Positions 8,772 through 17,233 of a stretch of DNA of 64,000 nucleotides are shown here, piece by piece. The translations under genes were made by a program, and so were the position numbers. Numbering within the stretch: position 1 is the stretch's first letter; every line of letters starts with the position of its first letter. This DNA comes from Pseudomonadota bacterium (GTDB taxonomy: Bacteria; Pseudomonadota; Gammaproteobacteria; Arenicellales; UBA868): positions 3,787-67,786 of the forward strand of contig JABJIU010000001.1 in assembly GCA_018661145.1 (NCBI GenBank). Reading direction: 5' to 3'. The notes below the pieces were generated by a model. That model saw nothing but the letters and a program-made list of their open reading frames with translations. It had not been told where the DNA came from and made no database searches.

Positions 8772-10511
8772 GTGCAGGTAGCAGCGAGCAAGTTCCAGAG
8801 TTCCAGTAAAGAGTCGGCGATTGGGCCCTCGCACTCGCCAGTCGCGCCCCGCGCGCCCGCAAGTGTTTGTAACCTTGAGCGGATGGGTGCTGCGTTTCCA
8901 ACGCGCCTCAGTTTCATGCGTATCCTGCTGCGGCGTATGTCGACTGAAGGCTGGGAACTGGGGTGTGGACACTTCGACCTGGATGATGAGGGGTTTGGCA
9001 CTGCGGTTTATACCGCGCGACTTCCGCAGCGCGCCTATTCACTGATTGCGTTTGCCAATCCGTTGGCGGACGAGGATAGAACGGACCGCGTTATCGCGTC
9101 TGCTTGGGATGCGGCGTTTGTGCTCTTTGATGGGATTCCCTCCGCCGTGGATATAGATCGACTTCGATCCCAGGTACCGCTCCAGGAGGCAGGGCGGTTT
9201 GAGCCCACCGACCTTGTGATTTCTCGCGCCAATCGCAGTCTTCGACTCTTTGAGTATGTTTGTGATTGTCTTAGCCGCGGCGAACAGCCCGAAGCAGGCC
9301 GACTTAATGATGTCGGTTATCTGATGCGCACGACTGCGGTGTATGGCAATGGCAAGTTCGGAATCAGTGACCGTTCGCGTATAGCCTCCCGACGGGAGAC
9401 AAAGAATTCGTTTCAGGCCGAGATGCTGACCGTTTTTCTGATTCGCCAGTTCACCTTCGACCAGCTAGAACATATGGCATCGCGAAGAGCCCCTGATCGC
9501 TCAGTCGCGTTGGACGCGCGCTTGAAGCGTTCTTTGGGTATTGGCAACGCGACGGGGCTTGGTATGGCGCCTTTCGTCGTGAGTCACCCGGAACTTCTGA
9601 ATCATTGGTTTGTCGCGCGCGAGACCGCGATTGCGCGCGTCCGATCGATGTCGGATATTGCGCCGAAGGATATTGACCGTGCGGTTGCGCTGCAGGCCCG
9701 CGCCTGCCAGCACGTAAGTGAGTGGCGAACGGCGGATGAGGATTACCAGCAGCGTAATCAGCGACTCCTCCAGGACCTTGCGGCACTAAGAGTCTGGCTG
9801 GAGCAGGCGAATCAGGAGCAGCCCGCTGGACGGCTATGGGATTCGCTCTTTCGCTTTGGTGAGAAGACATTTGGCGTGGACGGGCAGGAGTTGCTAGGCG
9901 CTCTCCTGATGGAGATCTATCCGGAGGTGGCGCAGGGACTCGATGGGATGTTCCACGCGCAGGAAGTGCGAAACATCCGAATCACGGCTACTGTTGGAGA
10001 GGCACTGGAGCAGTTGAATCTGCAGTATGGATGGACAGACCGTTTTGACTTCTCGCTGGCTTCTGAGAACGCCCATTTCTGGTATGTTTCAGAAAACAAA
10101 CTCGAACCGCGGTTCGGTCGAAGGCTTGAAGAACCTGGAGCGGATCGGGAGATGCCGGTGGCAATTGCACGGGACATGGCAGCTTTTCGCCAGACGTTAT
10201 CGGAATCAGATTCCCAGCAGAGCTTGATGGCCTTCCTACATCAGCATCCCGAGTTCCGTCATCTCGCCCGTCGCGCCCAGGCGCTCGAAGATCATCCGTA
10301 CGGCGAGATTCAGGATAACCTGATCTCTGACAACTGTTCACCGCTCAATATCTTGCGCTTTAAATTGGCTTGTTTCGGCGCGGCGAAGTTCGATCCGAAA
10401 TCATCTTTGTGGACGCGGATCACCATGTTTCAGGGTGCACCGCTAATGAGCGAACTGGGTGAGCCCTCGGCCGATGACTGGTGGCTGTCGGTCACCCCGC
10501 AGAGCGGTTGA
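8772..10511 (+). CDS. conserved-looking protein of unknown function (579 aa)
   Basis: I do not recognise the family. The GTG start has an excellent AGGAGG (8762-8767) four bases upstream. The protein is soluble, with no signal peptide or membrane helix. It contains a GNGKFGISDRSR block at about 195, an alpha-helical middle with a coiled-coil tendency (about 300-350, RTADEDYQQRNQRLLQDL), and several Trp/Asn-rich turns near the C-terminus. Its stop overlaps the start of the DUF3726 gene by one base (TGATG), so the two are almost certainly co-translated and may act together. Position after the DddP-like and M19-like genes suggests a role in the same catabolic or osmolyte pathway; this is inference only. 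Confidence 0.7.
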   Translation: MQVAASKFQSSSKESAIGPSHSPVAPRAPASVCNLERMGAAFPTRLSFMRILLRRMSTEGWELGCGHFDLDDEGFGTAVYTARLPQRAYSLIAFANPLADEDRTDRVIASAWDAAFVLFDGIPSAVDIDRLRSQVPLQEAGRFEPTDLVISRANRSLRLFEYVCDCLSRGEQPEAGRLNDVGYLMRTTAVYGNGKFGISDRSRIASRRETKNSFQAEMLTVFLIRQFTFDQLEHMASRRAPDRSVALDARLKRSLGIGNATGLGMAPFVVSHPELLNHWFVARETAIARVRSMSDIAPKDIDRAVALQARACQHVSEWRTADEDYQQRNQRLLQDLAALRVWLEQANQEQPAGRLWDSLFRFGEKTFGVDGQELLGALLMEIYPEVAQGLDGMFHAQEVRNIRITATVGEALEQLNLQYGWTDRFDFSLASENAHFWYVSENKLEPRFGRRLEEPGADREMPVAIARDMAAFRQTLSESDSQQSLMAFLHQHPEFRHLARRAQALEDHPYGEIQDNLISDNCSPLNILRFKLACFGAAKFDPKSSLWTRITMFQGAPLMSELGEPSADDWWLSVTPQSG

Positions 10512-11239
10512 TGCGGCAGTCCTCTACGGAGTTCGGTCAACTCTTATTTAAAGCCGGCCGTGGTGTCGGGCTTCCCTTGGGCCTTGCGGAGGATCTGGTG
10601 GCGCCGATCTTCTGGCTTCAGGTCTGCGGTTTTCCAGGAGACGTCGAGGCGGTCAATGCGCTCACCGCGCTGGATGAGGGTCGAGCGGCGCATGAATTTC
10701 CTAATCTTGCTGCGCTGTCTAAAGACGTCGACTACGAGGGCGGTAGATTATCCGGCATCTATCTTGCGGCCGTGGTCTGCGATTCACTGCAGTTGGGCTG
10801 GCCGCGCCAGGATAAAGAAATCCATTTCTCCAATGTCGACAGCCCGCTGGTTTTTGCGGCAGCGCTTCTCCTTGCTCATCGTAGGCTCAAAACGGAACTG
10901 GGCCTGAGTATCGAAACTGAGGCTTATGTTTTTTCGAATACATCGAGCGGCAAAGTCGTTTGTGTGCATAAAGAACGCGCAGATGAAAGCGTGGACAGCG
11001 AGGGAGCGACGGAGGTTCGGCTGAGGTCGTCTAAGGGGATGGTCGATTGCGCACGCGGCACTCTGCTTCTTGATGGCGCCAGGGAGGCGCAACTTCATCA
11101 GATTTGTGAGGCCGAGGGCCTTTGCGCCAATCCAGATAGCATTCGCGGACTTAAAACCTTGGCGGACCGATTACTCGTTCCTGAGTCGGAGCGTTCCCTA
11201 AAATTTGGCGCCGGTGCGGGGATCGTTGACTCTGACTGA
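10511..11239 (+). CDS. DUF3726 family protein
   Basis: A 242-residue protein. The N-terminal half (FGQLLFKAGRGVGLPLGLAEDLVAPIFWLQVCGFPG) matches the pattern I associate with DUF3726 (a helix with K-A-x-R-G-x-G, a G-x-A-E-x motif, then W-L). Function is unknown in the family. The start ATG at 10511 shares one base with the preceding stop; an in-frame start 30 bases earlier is inside the preceding gene and less likely. The C-terminal half carries an ETEAYVFSNTSSGKVVCVHKE strand-rich block. It overlaps the start of the following MFS gene. No catalytic signature is evident. Confidence 0.65.
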   Translation: MRQSSTEFGQLLFKAGRGVGLPLGLAEDLVAPIFWLQVCGFPGDVEAVNALTALDEGRAAHEFPNLAALSKDVDYEGGRLSGIYLAAVVCDSLQLGWPRQDKEIHFSNVDSPLVFAAALLLAHRRLKTELGLSIETEAYVFSNTSSGKVVCVHKERADESVDSEGATEVRLRSSKGMVDCARGTLLLDGAREAQLHQICEAEGLCANPDSIRGLKTLADRLLVPESERSLKFGAGAGIVDSD

Positions 11240-12431
11240 ACCGAGCACGCGGCGTTGGTGGATGCTCGCGGGGGTGTGGTTCTGTTACATGACCTTTGGG
11301 CTCAGTATGGCGAGTCTCGCGCCGCTCGTCCGTGAGATTGAATCCGATCTCGCCTTCAGTCATAGCGCGATGGGCACGGTTCTGGGCGCATGGCAGTTTG
11401 TGTACATATTTGCTGCGATTCCTTGCGGCATTCTGTTGGATCGAATCGGCGCCCGATGGGGGTTAGCGATCGGTGCGCTCATCATTGGACTTTCCGGGAT
11501 CTTCCGAGGCTTTGCCGAGGAATATATTCATCTACTTATCGCGGTAGCCCTTTTCGGGCTCGGTGGCCCGCTGATTTCGGCTGGGGCGCCCAAGGTTGTC
11601 AGCGAACGCTTCGAGGGTAAGGATCGGGGTCTCGCGATGGGGATATACATCACTGGCCCGGGCATCGGCGCCGTCACGGCCCTGTTGTTGACCCAACCCC
11701 TGATTCTGCCTTGGCTCGACGGTAATTGGCGTGTGCTCTTGCAGATATGGGGTGGTGTGAGTCTCGCGGCAGGGCTATTCTGGCTTCTGGTGGCGAAGGA
11801 AAGTCCGCGCACGCCAGATGGCGTCGAAGGCCGGGCCATAATGTCTGGACTGGTTGAGATGTTGCGTATCCCTGCGGTACGCCTCATTTTGCTCATGAGC
11901 GTTGCTGTTTTCTCGATAAATCATGGCATGGGAAATTGGTTAGTCGAGATTCTTCAGAGTTTCGGTGCAGATGTGAGTAGGGCGAGTGCGCTCGCCACCA
12001 TACCTGTTGCCGTCGGCATTTTGAGCGCTTTGACGCTGCCCCGAATGGCGGTTGGTTCGAGGCGGTTTTCTGTTCTGATACTCCTTTTTTCGTGTTCGGT
12101 TCTGGCGAGTCTCGCACTCCTCGGCGAACCGGTTGGTATCTGGCTTTATCTTGCGCTGATCGTGGAGGGTATTGCTGCAGGGTCAATGATGACCGTACTG
12201 GTGTTGACGCTAGTGGAGGTTCCCGGTGTGGGTGACAAGCGGGCAGGGACTGCTGGGGGGTTATTCTTCTCGGCAGCCGAGATCGGAGGCGTTGGCGGAC
12301 CCGTGCTCCTGGGAATTCTTTTTCATGCGCAGGGCCGCTTCAGTAGTAGTCTAATGGTCCTCGCACTTCTAGGCGTCCTGCTTGTTGCGAGCGTCTTTCC
12401 TCTTCGACGCCACTTACTTTCAAAAGCCTGA
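11226..12431 (+). CDS. MFS transporter (CynX/NimT-like)
   Basis: About 400 residues with twelve predicted membrane helices. The inter-helix 2-3 motif GILLDRIGARWG is the MFS G-x-x-x-D-R-x-G-R-R type signature, and the second half begins after a short cytoplasmic loop (KESPRTPDGVEGR, about 195-208). Start is uncertain: TTG at 11226 has GGGG just upstream, and TTG at 11205 is also in frame. Either overlaps the end of the DUF3726 gene, so it belongs to the same operon. Substrate is unknown; context suggests import of, or efflux linked to, the compound handled by the upstream M24/M19/unknown/DUF3726 genes. It is followed at once by the tRNA-Glu relic, so it marks the end of the ancestral block. 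Confidence 0.8.
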   Translation: MTLTEPSTRRWWMLAGVWFCYMTFGLSMASLAPLVREIESDLAFSHSAMGTVLGAWQFVYIFAAIPCGILLDRIGARWGLAIGALIIGLSGIFRGFAEEYIHLLIAVALFGLGGPLISAGAPKVVSERFEGKDRGLAMGIYITGPGIGAVTALLLTQPLILPWLDGNWRVLLQIWGGVSLAAGLFWLLVAKESPRTPDGVEGRAIMSGLVEMLRIPAVRLILLMSVAVFSINHGMGNWLVEILQSFGADVSRASALATIPVAVGILSALTLPRMAVGSRRFSVLILLFSCSVLASLALLGEPVGIWLYLALIVEGIAAGSMMTVLVLTLVEVPGVGDKRAGTAGGLFFSAAEIGGVGGPVLLGILFHAQGRFSSSLMVLALLGVLLVASVFPLRRHLLSKA

Positions 12432-12437
12432 GGAATC

Positions 12438-12482
12438 GAGAAGATAGTGCTCCCTCGGGGAATCGAACTCCGGTTTCCGGCG
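12438..12482 (-). repeat. decayed 3' end of tRNA-Glu (att-like direct repeat)
   Basis: These 45 bp match 13548-13592, which covers the 3' third of the intact tRNA-Glu plus flank, at 40 of 45 positions. The copy keeps the T-loop core (ttcga on the minus strand) but has lost the CCA and the rest of the tRNA, so it is not a functional gene. The position, on the 3' side of the intact tRNA at the far end of an inserted gene, is what site-specific integration into a tRNA 3' end leaves behind. Confidence 0.75.
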
Positions 12483-12490
12483 AACCAATA

Positions 12491-13456
12491 CTACTCAACT
12501 AAATGTGCTTGCAAAAAGGCAATCACGAGCTGTTGCACGTCCTCATTATGGAGAAGGCTGTGTTTATATCGTAGCGGCCCTTGATCGTAGACCACAGATC
12601 GACTGCCATTTTCTTTGTTAATAAATTCGGCACAGTCCCCTTTAGTCCAATAATTCTGGAACCACGGATCTCCCTCGGCAACTAGAGTTAACACCGGCTC
12701 AATGGTCGCCCGATTCAGGCCCCGGTATTCAGGCCACCCAGCTTGGCAGGTCCACCCCTCTATAACTCTCGCTCGCAGCGGTTGATCTAATTCTGCCGGC
12801 AAAGTTGCACTCACGATGGCTCCCTCACTAAAACCCACCAGGAAAATATTGTCCGGATCCACCCAATTCAATTTCCTTGCCTCTTGGATAGCGTGTAGGG
12901 TATCCAGCTGGCGCATCTTGAGAATGTCTCTATAAAACCCGCCAACTTTCTTTACTGGGTCGCAGGATTTGGGGTACTTATTGCGGGCAAAACTGGCCGG
13001 GGTAATTACCGCAAATCCATTCCGCTTGAACACGTCCATCCTCGCACGTGTGCCGGACCAGATTCCACCGCACCCATGCAGATAGATAACCGTCGGCAGG
13101 CGTTTAGATTCGGGGGATACTTTGATGGAAGAAAGATCGGTAAGGACGCCCGCGATGACTTGATGTTTATCTGGGAGTGCGATCAGCGCCCCCTGCCATG
13201 TGCGATCCAGTTCTTCAGGATCGGACCAGTCAGCAGGAGTCATTTCTCCAGTGGCCGTAAATTCCTTAGTGGTGTTGTTAAAATCGTTACTGCTAACGGC
13301 AGTTGGGAACCAGAGCCCGGTTTGCACTATCAATGCGATTCCACATATTTTCAGGCCGAAGAGAAAATGCAGCGACCAACTTCTGATAAGGCAATCGGAA
13401 CCCGGTGGGAGATGTCCTCCGGTGAGCCTGTTTGGAGGAATATCTGGTTCTGCCAT
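12491..13456 (-). CDS. secreted or membrane-anchored alpha/beta hydrolase (dienelactone hydrolase-like)
   Basis: A 321-residue protein. A hydrophobic segment (about 28-50) after a polar N-terminus is a signal anchor or a late signal peptide. The hydrolase core begins near 85: oxyanion-loop HGCGG at 127-131, nucleophile elbow GFSEG with Ser210, an Asp candidate in AEGDPWF, and a His near the end in YKHSLLHN. This fits the dienelactone hydrolase/DUF-like alpha/beta hydrolases. It is the only gene between the tRNA-Glu relic and the intact tRNA-Glu, and its sequence is more A/T-rich than its neighbours, consistent with acquisition on a small element. No integrase accompanies it. Substrate unknown. 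Confidence 0.72.
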   Translation of the reverse strand: MAEPDIPPNRLTGGHLPPGSDCLIRSWSLHFLFGLKICGIALIVQTGLWFPTAVSSNDFNNTTKEFTATGEMTPADWSDPEELDRTWQGALIALPDKHQVIAGVLTDLSSIKVSPESKRLPTVIYLHGCGGIWSGTRARMDVFKRNGFAVITPASFARNKYPKSCDPVKKVGGFYRDILKMRQLDTLHAIQEARKLNWVDPDNIFLVGFSEGAIVSATLPAELDQPLRARVIEGWTCQAGWPEYRGLNRATIEPVLTLVAEGDPWFQNYWTKGDCAEFINKENGSRSVVYDQGPLRYKHSLLHNEDVQQLVIAFLQAHLVE

Positions 13457-13554
13457 AAATCTGAACCCACTAGCAGGTTGCCCCTAGTTTATTAGATAAA
13501 AATTAGGTCAATCGATTCACTAGAAAACGAATCGATCCTAAGTCATTGAGAAGA

Positions 13555-13629
13555 TGGCGCTCCCTAGGGGAATCGAACCCCTGTTTCCGGCGTGAGAGGC
13601 CAGCGTCCTAACCGCTAGACGAAGGGAGC
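13555..13629 (-). tRNA. tRNA-Glu (CTC anticodon)
   Basis: On the minus strand a full cloverleaf is readable: acceptor GCTCCCT pairing with AGGGAGC, D-arm GTCTAGCGGTTAGGAC, anticodon arm CTGGC-CTCTCAC-GCCGG with anticodon CTC, T-arm AGGGG-TTCGATT-CCCCT, discriminator G, and an encoded CCA (13555-13557). The 75-nt length and the TTCGTCTAG start are typical for bacterial tRNA-Glu. The 3' end is the apparent integration site for the hydrolase island to its left. Confidence 0.95.
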
Positions 13630-13966
13630 GTGGTGCTTAGGGCGTGAATATATCTTATTGAGGGGCCTCGCGTGCCTGCGTCGCACATCAGATTGGCATA
13701 AGCGTCCGAATCAACCGTTAGATAGTTTTTGGTTGAGCAACCGCGTAACTATATCTTCCACTAGTCGACTGACATTGTTAAGCGCAGCGTAGGCTGGCTC
13801 TGCTGTTTTCAGTCCAATATTAGTGAATGTTCTAGTAAGTATCAGCCTGCCAAGTTCCCTTAGGAAAAAATATAGCGGGACTGTTGACGGTAGTGACCCC
13901 GTGTCGACTGATAATGTTCCCCATAGGTGAGATGCTAAGATATAGTCGCTTTTCTGCTACTACGCT
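13630..13966. other. intergenic region between tRNA-Glu and pcnB
   Basis: About 340 bp without a convincing gene. It should hold the promoter for the minus-strand tRNA-Glu (an A/T-rich TAAGATATATT stretch lies just upstream of it) and the promoter for pcnB on the plus strand (a TTGACG at 13884 and GATAAT at 13910 are present, but 20 bp apart, longer than ideal). No repeat or structured element stood out. Confidence 0.5.
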
Positions 13967-15385
13967 GTGCGCCTGGCGGTTTGTTCACCACGATCCTGCG
14001 GCCGGCATCCAAGACTTCTGATCAAGAAATTTCTGAAATCCTTAATTCCGACCGGCCGTCCTAATAGGGATCAGCCGACTGCCCCGCGTGTTCTCAGTGC
14101 CGAGGAGCACGGACTGCAGGTATCTAGCGTCAGCAAAGGTGCCCGCAAGGTGGCTGACACACTCACCGACGCGGGGTTTTCCGCAGAACTGGTAGGCGGA
14201 TGCGTTCGTGACCTGCTGTTGGGCGAGCGGCCAAAAGATTTTGATGTCGTTACGAGTGCTTCACCGGAAGAGGTCCGCCAAGTGTTTCCCCGATCCCGGA
14301 TGGTGGGGCGGCGTTTTCGAATCGTTCATGTGCGGATGGGCCGAGAGATGATCGAGGTTTCGACATACCGCGCGGGGCGCGACGGTGACTCGAAGATCGG
14401 GGATGACGCGAGGAGTCGTTCCGGCCGGATTCTCCGGGATAACGTATTCGGGACCCGAGAACAGGATGTGTTCCGGCGTGACTTCACTGCCAATGCCCTG
14501 TACTACGACATTGGATCCAACTCTTTGATCGACTATGTCGATGGTTTTTCGGATATCAAATCCCGCCGGCTGCGATTCATTGGTGATCCGTCGACGCGAA
14601 TAAACGAAGATCCTGTCCGGATGCTGCGGGCGGTCCGGTTCAAGGCGAAGCTGGATATGGAGCTCGATCCGGATCTTGAAGCCCTTTGCCGGGATCAGGC
14701 ATATCTTTTGCGTCAAGTTCCGCCAGCGCGATTATTCGATGAAGTGCTGAAACTCTTCCATAGCGGGCACGGCGTTACGACTTTCCGACTTTTGCGTGAA
14801 TTTGGTCTCTTCGCCGAACTCTTCCCGGAAGCAGAGCGGTCCTACGGAGAGAGCGACCTGAATCCTGAACGTGGTTTGGTTCTGCAGGGGCTTGAAAACA
14901 CCGACAGGCGAATCACAAACCGCAAGCCGGTTATCGCGGCCTTTCTGTTTTCCTGCATATTCTGGAGAGTCGTCCGTTCTCAATGTGATCGGCAGGAGGG
15001 AAAGCGGAAGAACAACCCGCAAGTGCTTCAGCGCATAGCGCTGGAAGTGCTCGGCCGGGAAAACCAGAGGGTAATGATTCCAAGGCGCGTCAGTACGGTG
15101 GTAGTGGAGATCTGGGATCTGCAGAGCCGCCTGGAGTCGCGGCGTCCGCGAACGATTCAGCGTTTGTTGGAGAATCGACGATTTCGTGCCGCCTATGACT
15201 TTTTGCTGTTGCGTTCCACTGCTGGAGAGGTGTCTTCGCACCTTGGCCAGTGGTGGACCGAGATCCAGGAATGCGATGAAGCTCAGCGTCAGGCGATGAT
15301 CAAAGGATTAGATGGGCCCAGCGCTCCAGGGAAACGGCGCCGGCGTCCACGCCGAGCTCGATCTGGCAATGGGAATGTGGGATGA
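13967..15385 (+). CDS. pcnB: poly(A) polymerase I
   Basis: A 472-residue class II nucleotidyltransferase. The active-site block LVGGCVRDLLLGERPKDFDVVTSA (about 76-99) carries the G-G-x-V-R-D and D-F-D elements. It is followed by the RDFTANALYY, EDPVRMLRAVRF and PPARLF motifs of PAP/CCA enzymes, and a very basic C-terminus (KRRRRPRRAR), which is diagnostic of PcnB rather than CCA-adding enzymes. The LIPTGRPNR segment near the N-terminus resembles other PcnB leaders. The start is taken as GTG 13967; a later start is possible because conservation begins at about residue 20. PcnB adds poly(A) tails that promote RNA decay. It overlaps folK by 4 bp, the usual gammaproteobacterial pairing. Confidence 0.95.
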   Translation: MRLAVCSPRSCGRHPRLLIKKFLKSLIPTGRPNRDQPTAPRVLSAEEHGLQVSSVSKGARKVADTLTDAGFSAELVGGCVRDLLLGERPKDFDVVTSASPEEVRQVFPRSRMVGRRFRIVHVRMGREMIEVSTYRAGRDGDSKIGDDARSRSGRILRDNVFGTREQDVFRRDFTANALYYDIGSNSLIDYVDGFSDIKSRRLRFIGDPSTRINEDPVRMLRAVRFKAKLDMELDPDLEALCRDQAYLLRQVPPARLFDEVLKLFHSGHGVTTFRLLREFGLFAELFPEAERSYGESDLNPERGLVLQGLENTDRRITNRKPVIAAFLFSCIFWRVVRSQCDRQEGKRKNNPQVLQRIALEVLGRENQRVMIPRRVSTVVVEIWDLQSRLESRRPRTIQRLLENRRFRAAYDFLLLRSTAGEVSSHLGQWWTEIQECDEAQRQAMIKGLDGPSAPGKRRRRPRRARSGNGNVG

Positions 15386-15900
15386 GCGCAGGTTCGACCT
15401 CTGTCCGGGCCTGGATCGGGCTTGGAGGAAATCTAGATGATCCCAAGTCTGCTATTCGTGATGCGCTCACTCGCCTGAATCAAGAGGCGGATGTTGAGGT
15501 GGAGGCGGTTTCCTCGCTCTATCGCACAGCAGCCGTGGGGGTCACAGATCAACCCGATTTTCTGAATGCAGTGGCACGCCTGGTGACCAAGCGTGATCCG
15601 GAAGGTCTATTACAAACGCTGCTCGGTATCGAAACCGCCCTTGGGCGGGTTCGATCCGGAGTGCAGTTTGGGCCCAGAAACATCGATCTTGATCTCTTGC
15701 TTTATGGTGAGATGGAAATGGCGACAAGGAGCCTGACGGTACCGCACCCCAGGATGCATCTTCGCCGCTTCGTACTCGAACCGCTATACGAGATCGACGG
15801 AGATTTGACCTTGCCTGGCGGCCGGCGGGTGTCGTATCTCTTGGAGCAATCCCGGGACCAGGGCGTAGCGCATGCAGGTTCGATCGAAGTCCCGCGTTGA
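15382..15900 (+). CDS. folK: 2-amino-4-hydroxy-6-hydroxymethyldihydropteridine pyrophosphokinase
   Basis: A 172-residue HPPK. It shows the N-terminal WIGLGGNLDDP strand-turn, the YRTAAVGVTDQPDFLNAV block, and the catalytic segment GVQFGPRNIDLDLLLYG, in which the R-x-I-D-x-D-L-L motif provides the magnesium Asp pair; VPHPRMHLRRFVLEPL follows. The enzyme transfers pyrophosphate from ATP to 6-hydroxymethyl-7,8-dihydropterin in folate synthesis. The ATG overlaps the pcnB stop (GGATGA). Confidence 0.96.
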   Translation: MSAGSTSVRAWIGLGGNLDDPKSAIRDALTRLNQEADVEVEAVSSLYRTAAVGVTDQPDFLNAVARLVTKRDPEGLLQTLLGIETALGRVRSGVQFGPRNIDLDLLLYGEMEMATRSLTVPHPRMHLRRFVLEPLYEIDGDLTLPGGRRVSYLLEQSRDQGVAHAGSIEVPR

Positions 15901-16018
15901 GTTCGGGATAAACGTTCAGGTGACGGGGCGGATCAGGTAAAATTATGCCTGTATCTTCCCATTGGCGGTGCCCGCCAGGACCCCCGCTACATGACCTCTG
16001 TGCTGTCTGAATCTTTCC

Positions 16019-17233
16019 ATGTCGATTGAGCCCGAATCCCGGAGGATTCTCTCCGGCATGCGGCCGACGGGCCGCCTCCATCTGGGCCACTACCACGGGG
16101 TCCTGAAAAACTGGGTCCGCCTCCAGGAAGAAACCGAGTGTTTCTTTTTCGTTGCTGACTGGCACGCGCTAACGACTCATTACGAGGAACCAACGTCGAT
16201 GGATGCCCACGTCTGGGACATGCTTGTCGACTGGTTAGCGTCTGGTATTGACCCAGACCAGGCGACGCTCTTTATACAGTCGCGCGTCCCTCAGCACGCA
16301 GAACTGCATCTTTTGCTTTCGATGATTACCCCACTGGGCTGGCTGCTCAGGGTGCCGAGTTTCAAGGATCAGCAGCAGCAACTGAAAGATCGCGATCTCG
16401 CCACATACGGCTTTTTGGGATATCCGTTACTGCAGAGCGCGGATATCCTGATGTACCGAGCCACCGGCGTCCCTGTCGGCGAGGATCAGGTTCCACACGT
16501 TGAACTGACCCGGGAGATTGCTCGCAGATTCAACCATGTGTTCGGGCGCGACAGTGCTTTTGAAGAAAAAGCTCAGGAGGCGCTTTCACGCCTCGGCAAG
16601 AAAGTGACCAAAGCCTTCTCAAGGGCTCGTAATGAGTGGCTTCAGGAAGGTAGCGTAGAGGCTCGGGAGAGCGCCCTTGCCACGATTACAGGATCGGCCA
16701 ATATCTCGGCAGAGGATCGTGAGCGATTGAGTGGATTTCTCGATGGGGGGGGTCGGGTAATTCTTCCTGAACCGGAGGCGCTGCTGACACCGGCAGCGAA
16801 GATGCCGGGGCTGGACGGACAAAAGATGTCCAAATCCTATAACAACACCATCCAGATGCGTGACGAACCCGAACGTGTGAGTACCCGGCTGATGTCGATG
16901 CCGACAGACCCGGCTCGACAGCGGCGCAATGATCCTGGTGATCCAGAGAAGTGCCCTGTTTGGGATCTGCATCGGGTGTATACCTCGAAGGAAAAACGCG
17001 ACGAACTCGCGGAAGGATGCAAAAGTGCCGGTATCGGGTGTGTTGACTGCAAGAAGCCCTTGCTTGAGTCGCTGCTGGAAGAGCAGGCATTACTTCGCGA
17101 TCGAGCGGCGCCTTTTGAAAGAAATCCTGGAACGATGCGGGAGGTGATCGAGGTTGGGTGTGCCCGGGCGCGTGAGGTAGCCGAGGAAACACTGGAGGAA
17201 GTACGAACCGCTGTGGGGACGCTTTACACATGA
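16019..17233 (+). CDS. trpS: tryptophan--tRNA ligase
   Basis: A 404-residue class Ic synthetase. The HIGH-like HLGH is at 21-24 and KMSKS at 269-273 (GQKMSKSYNN). The ATP/Trp pocket block YPLLQSADILMY and GEDQVPHVELTREIARRFN are intact. It is longer than the compact 334-aa E. coli enzyme because of an insertion (about residues 188-255, rich in charged residues) between the GEDQ block and KMSKS; this longer form occurs in many proteobacteria. It is the first gene of a tightly packed unit with scpA, scpB and rluB: its stop overlaps scpA by 4 bp. Confidence 0.95.
   Translation: MSIEPESRRILSGMRPTGRLHLGHYHGVLKNWVRLQEETECFFFVADWHALTTHYEEPTSMDAHVWDMLVDWLASGIDPDQATLFIQSRVPQHAELHLLLSMITPLGWLLRVPSFKDQQQQLKDRDLATYGFLGYPLLQSADILMYRATGVPVGEDQVPHVELTREIARRFNHVFGRDSAFEEKAQEALSRLGKKVTKAFSRARNEWLQEGSVEARESALATITGSANISAEDRERLSGFLDGGGRVILPEPEALLTPAAKMPGLDGQKMSKSYNNTIQMRDEPERVSTRLMSMPTDPARQRRNDPGDPEKCPVWDLHRVYTSKEKRDELAEGCKSAGIGCVDCKKPLLESLLEEQALLRDRAAPFERNPGTMREVIEVGCARAREVAEETLEEVRTAVGTLYT

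Noticed and set aside
13076..13495. 139-codon plus-strand frame opposite the alpha/beta hydrolase
   Set aside because: It is antisense to a gene with a clear hydrolase motif set and has no recognisable product or ribosome site.
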